From: Bacteroidota bacterium
Lineage (GTDB): Bacteria > Bacteroidota > Ignavibacteria > Kryptoniales > JAKASW01
Assembly (NCBI GenBank): GCA_021825585.1
Contig: JAKAGT010000001.1
Location: 124,001-188,000, forward strand
Reading direction: 5' to 3'
Length of the DNA: 64,000 nt
Shown piece by piece: positions 62,201 through 64,000 of the stretch (position 1 is the first letter of the stretch; each line of letters opens with the position of its first letter). The position numbers were made by a program, and so were the translations under genes. The notes beneath the pieces were generated by a model. The model saw only the letters and a list, made by a program, of their open reading frames with translations. It made no database searches and was not told the DNA's origin.

Positions 62201-63193
62201 TCAGTCCCGGCTGAATTTCTTTGAAAGATAGACCGAAATACCGATTATCTTTTCCTCTTCATCGCCCTGTCGAGTCTTCAAATCGTATGTCTTGCAGATG
62301 CTCTCAAGCTGGCGCAGTACCTTCCTCGCCGAATAGTGCGGCACGTTCAGTTCATCGGACATCTTCGATACGATAAGAGGAGAGAATTTGTGCACCAGTT
62401 TCCAGGCATCGCGCAGGTTTCTCCTGCTGTGAAAGCCGTTCGGGAATATTCTTTTCATCGCATCTACGTCTTCAATCAGCTGCTCGGAAGGACTGACATC
62501 TTCGTAATCCGCACCGTAGAACTCTCGTACGGTCATCTTCACTTTCTCAATCGGGACGTCGCGCTTGGTCCTAATGTTGACCGGGGATTCGCGTCCGATG
62601 CCCTTCATCTTCTTATCCACGTAAAGAAGTTTCTCGAGCGCGGGTGTCTTCGCGTAAACGCGCCGCCAATTACTTCCCGGGGTCAGCCACACGGCAAATG
62701 TCTCGGCCCAGTCTTCGTCGGGATGCTTCTGCGCGTAATAGTCGGGCAAGTGCTTCACGTGCCGTTTGCTCCACGGATTGAAACGGTAGTTTTCCCTGTA
62801 CTTCCTGTCGAAATCCCCGAAGAGCCTTCTCCACTCGGGTTCCAGATACAACTTGTAGGCGTAATTGATCGCGTGGCCGAACTCGTGGCGCAGACCCATC
62901 TTTATCTCGCCTTCGTCTTCCACGCCATCGTATGCCATCTCATCTTCGATCCCCATCAATGTCTCGTTTTGAAACCAAAACGGAATCTCTATGGAAATGC
63001 TCTTGTTGACGCATCCCCAACCGGTACCGAAATAGTATTCGGGCCTGAACCTGATGTGCTTGTGTGATACTTCAGCTTCGACTTGTCTTATTAGTTTTGA
63101 GAAAGCACCGTTTATTTTAGGCTGTAATTCGCAAATTGGAACGTCCAAATACCTTAATTTCTCGAGTGTTTCCTGCAGTTCAACCTTCGTCAT
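62201..63193 (-). CDS. putative zinc metallopeptidase with a helix-turn-helix-like C-terminus
   Basis: 330 residues, no signal peptide. Zinc motif RHEFGHAINYAY (HExxH) near residue 105 and a second conserved segment HPDEDWAETFAVWL with a probable third ligand, as in putative zinc-binding peptidases of the Peptidase_Mx (PF15887) type. The last 70 residues (PLIVSKMSDELNVPHYSARKVLRQLESI) look like a helix-turn-helix that I would not expect in that family. Substrate unknown. A hairpin and T-run lie in its leader. Confidence 0.7.
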   Translation of the reverse strand: MTKVELQETLEKLRYLDVPICELQPKINGAFSKLIRQVEAEVSHKHIRFRPEYYFGTGWGCVNKSISIEIPFWFQNETLMGIEDEMAYDGVEDEGEIKMGLRHEFGHAINYAYKLYLEPEWRRLFGDFDRKYRENYRFNPWSKRHVKHLPDYYAQKHPDEDWAETFAVWLTPGSNWRRVYAKTPALEKLLYVDKKMKGIGRESPVNIRTKRDVPIEKVKMTVREFYGADYEDVSPSEQLIEDVDAMKRIFPNGFHSRRNLRDAWKLVHKFSPLIVSKMSDELNVPHYSARKVLRQLESICKTYDLKTRQGDEEEKIIGISVYLSKKFSRD

Positions 63194-63210
63194 TTACTAA
63201 GAATCCTTCC

Positions 63211-63241
63211 AAAAAATCCTAATTGGGCCTTTTGGGGCCCA
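63211..63241 (-). terminator. terminator-like hairpin in the leader of the metallopeptidase gene
   Basis: On the minus strand TGGGCC and GGCCCA pair (63224-63229 with 63236-63241) and six T follow seven bases later (63211-63216), just before the ribosome site GGAAGGA. It could attenuate transcription into the gene. The stem is short, so this is tentative. Confidence 0.35.
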
Positions 63242-63426
63242 CAGTTTCTCATTTGTGCCGAGTAAATAACACCACCTCAGGGGAAAAAGCAAGTCATTTT
63301 TCGTCGGCTCATTTTCCCTTCTCCCACCCATCACAGCCTCTGGAACTTTAGGACAGCAGAATCCATTTGTATTTCCAACTCCCCATTGGAATATTACTGG
63401 ACGAACTAAAGCCGGACGCAATTATA

Positions 63427-63825
63427 ATGAATCTTCTGATCGCTGTTCTTGTTCTGTTTTCATCCCCCAAAGGGCCGGAGGCTTATTACTATAACGGGAA
63501 ATATATCGTGAAGCTCGGTATAATCGAGTGTCCTAATACGGGCAGCGCGACATTCAGACTGCTTATCAAGTCGCCTTATGAGCTATTCGATGCAACCGTA
63601 GATTCGAATGCTGTCCGGATGTGCTTGCCGGATGCCTCCTTGAGAAAGGTCCTCGGACTGGCCGGGAGATGGTACATCATCACGTTCGATGCGAAACTGA
63701 AAGTCGGGTCAACGCGGCATCTTCTCAGCCTGGAGAGTTACACCAGAAGAATTCACAAGAGACATTTCATTATAGATGTTGAAGGAACGGAACGATTACA
63801 AAAGCCCCTTGGAGTGAAGAGATGA
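63427..63825 (+). CDS. exported protein of unknown function
   Basis: 132 residues from the ATG at 63427, where a signal peptide-like start (MNLLIAVLVLFSSPKG) begins; the longer frame is less likely. The body appears beta-rich (YYYNGKYIVKLGIIECPNTG, TFRLLIKSPYELFDATVD, RWYIITFDAKLKV). I do not recognise the family. Its stop overlaps the start of the next exported protein (ATGA), so they are co-translated. Confidence 0.65.
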   Translation: MNLLIAVLVLFSSPKGPEAYYYNGKYIVKLGIIECPNTGSATFRLLIKSPYELFDATVDSNAVRMCLPDASLRKVLGLAGRWYIITFDAKLKVGSTRHLLSLESYTRRIHKRHFIIDVEGTERLQKPLGVKR

Positions 63826-64000
63826 GAAGTACATTACTATTACTTGCGGCGGTGGTTGGACTGGCACAAGCGCAGGATCGCGGAGCGATCAGGCTGAACA
63901 AACCGTACAAATGGGAGATGAACACGATACAGTCTCATCAGCCGCTCGCAAAAACCATCACAACCCAGTCGCTGGTGTGGACCACGCTCGGCCCCGCGCC
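63822..64000 (+). CDS. exported protein, 5' end only (cut by window edge)
   Basis: About 59 codons visible: signal peptide MRSTLLLLAAVVGLAQAQ and then DRGAIRLNKPYKWEMNTI, QSHQPLAKTITTQSLVWTTLG. The family cannot be told from this part. It begins within the stop of the preceding gene. Confidence 0.7.
   Translation, partial: MRSTLLLLAAVVGLAQAQDRGAIRLNKPYKWEMNTIQSHQPLAKTITTQSLVWTTLGPA

Overview
The window comes from a Gram-negative bacterium of the Bacteroidota/Chlorobiota (FCB) branch, most likely an Ignavibacteria-like lineage. The grounds are a type-A T9SS C-terminal sorting domain (NYPNPFNPTT...) on a secreted protease, a FecI/FecR/TonB-receptor regulatory set of Bacteroidota type, an LptD homologue, many lipoproteins and beta-barrels, and an SDR-type threonine dehydrogenase. 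The lineage is an inference from families I recognise, not from a search.

Layout. 1-1.0 kb: 5' two thirds of miaB (minus strand). 1.9-9.5 kb: a surface cassette of three paralogous Asp-box propeller lipoproteins, an 8-strand-type barrel protein, and a sedolisin (S53) protease gene broken by a palindromic repeat insertion. 9.9-16.7 kb: housekeeping run ddl, ftsB-like, rarA, ROK glucokinase, lptD, short argA-like. 16.7-20.8 kb (minus): acyltransferase, thioredoxin, Eis-like acetyltransferase, GT9 glycosyltransferase. 21.0-21.2 kb: a probable terminated small RNA or attenuator. 21.2-33.3 kb: M24 peptidase, radA, SemiSWEET-like, rdgB, hydrolase, NAGPA-domain protein, lipoprotein, deoxynucleoside kinase, amidohydrolase, recG. 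33.4-39.2 kb: DUF4097-like protein, MDR oxidoreductase, PlsC-like enzyme, an arsR-thioredoxin-permease operon with a clear promoter/operator, tdh.

39.5-48.8 kb is the most coherent system: ECF sigma, FecR anti-sigma and an STN-domain TonB receptor, followed by two exported enzymes, one GH65 and one GH37. The GH37 enzyme looks like the fungal neutral trehalase Nth1, including a Ca-binding-type loop, and GH65 is the family of the fungal acid trehalase. I read this as a surface-signalled trehalose (or trehalose-like glucoside) utilisation locus without SusD.

48.9-51.1 kb holds an MNT/HEPN toxin-antitoxin pair and a second nucleotidyltransferase module around a miniature NmrA remnant. 51.2-58.7 kb (minus) is an acyl-CoA/aromatic-CoA catabolic cluster (ALDH, truncated thiolase, 3-hydroxyacyl-CoA dehydrogenase, PaaA-like oxygenase subunit, two enoyl-CoA hydratases) with an RluA-type pseudouridine synthase inside it. 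59.3-61.3 kb is a chimera of a propeller gene 5' end and a TonB-receptor 3' end. Three genes in this last part (NmrA, thiolase, propeller/receptor) have lost their middles, which is a repeated pattern worth checking against reads. The window ends with yggS, a zinc metallopeptidase-like gene and two exported proteins, the last cut by the edge.
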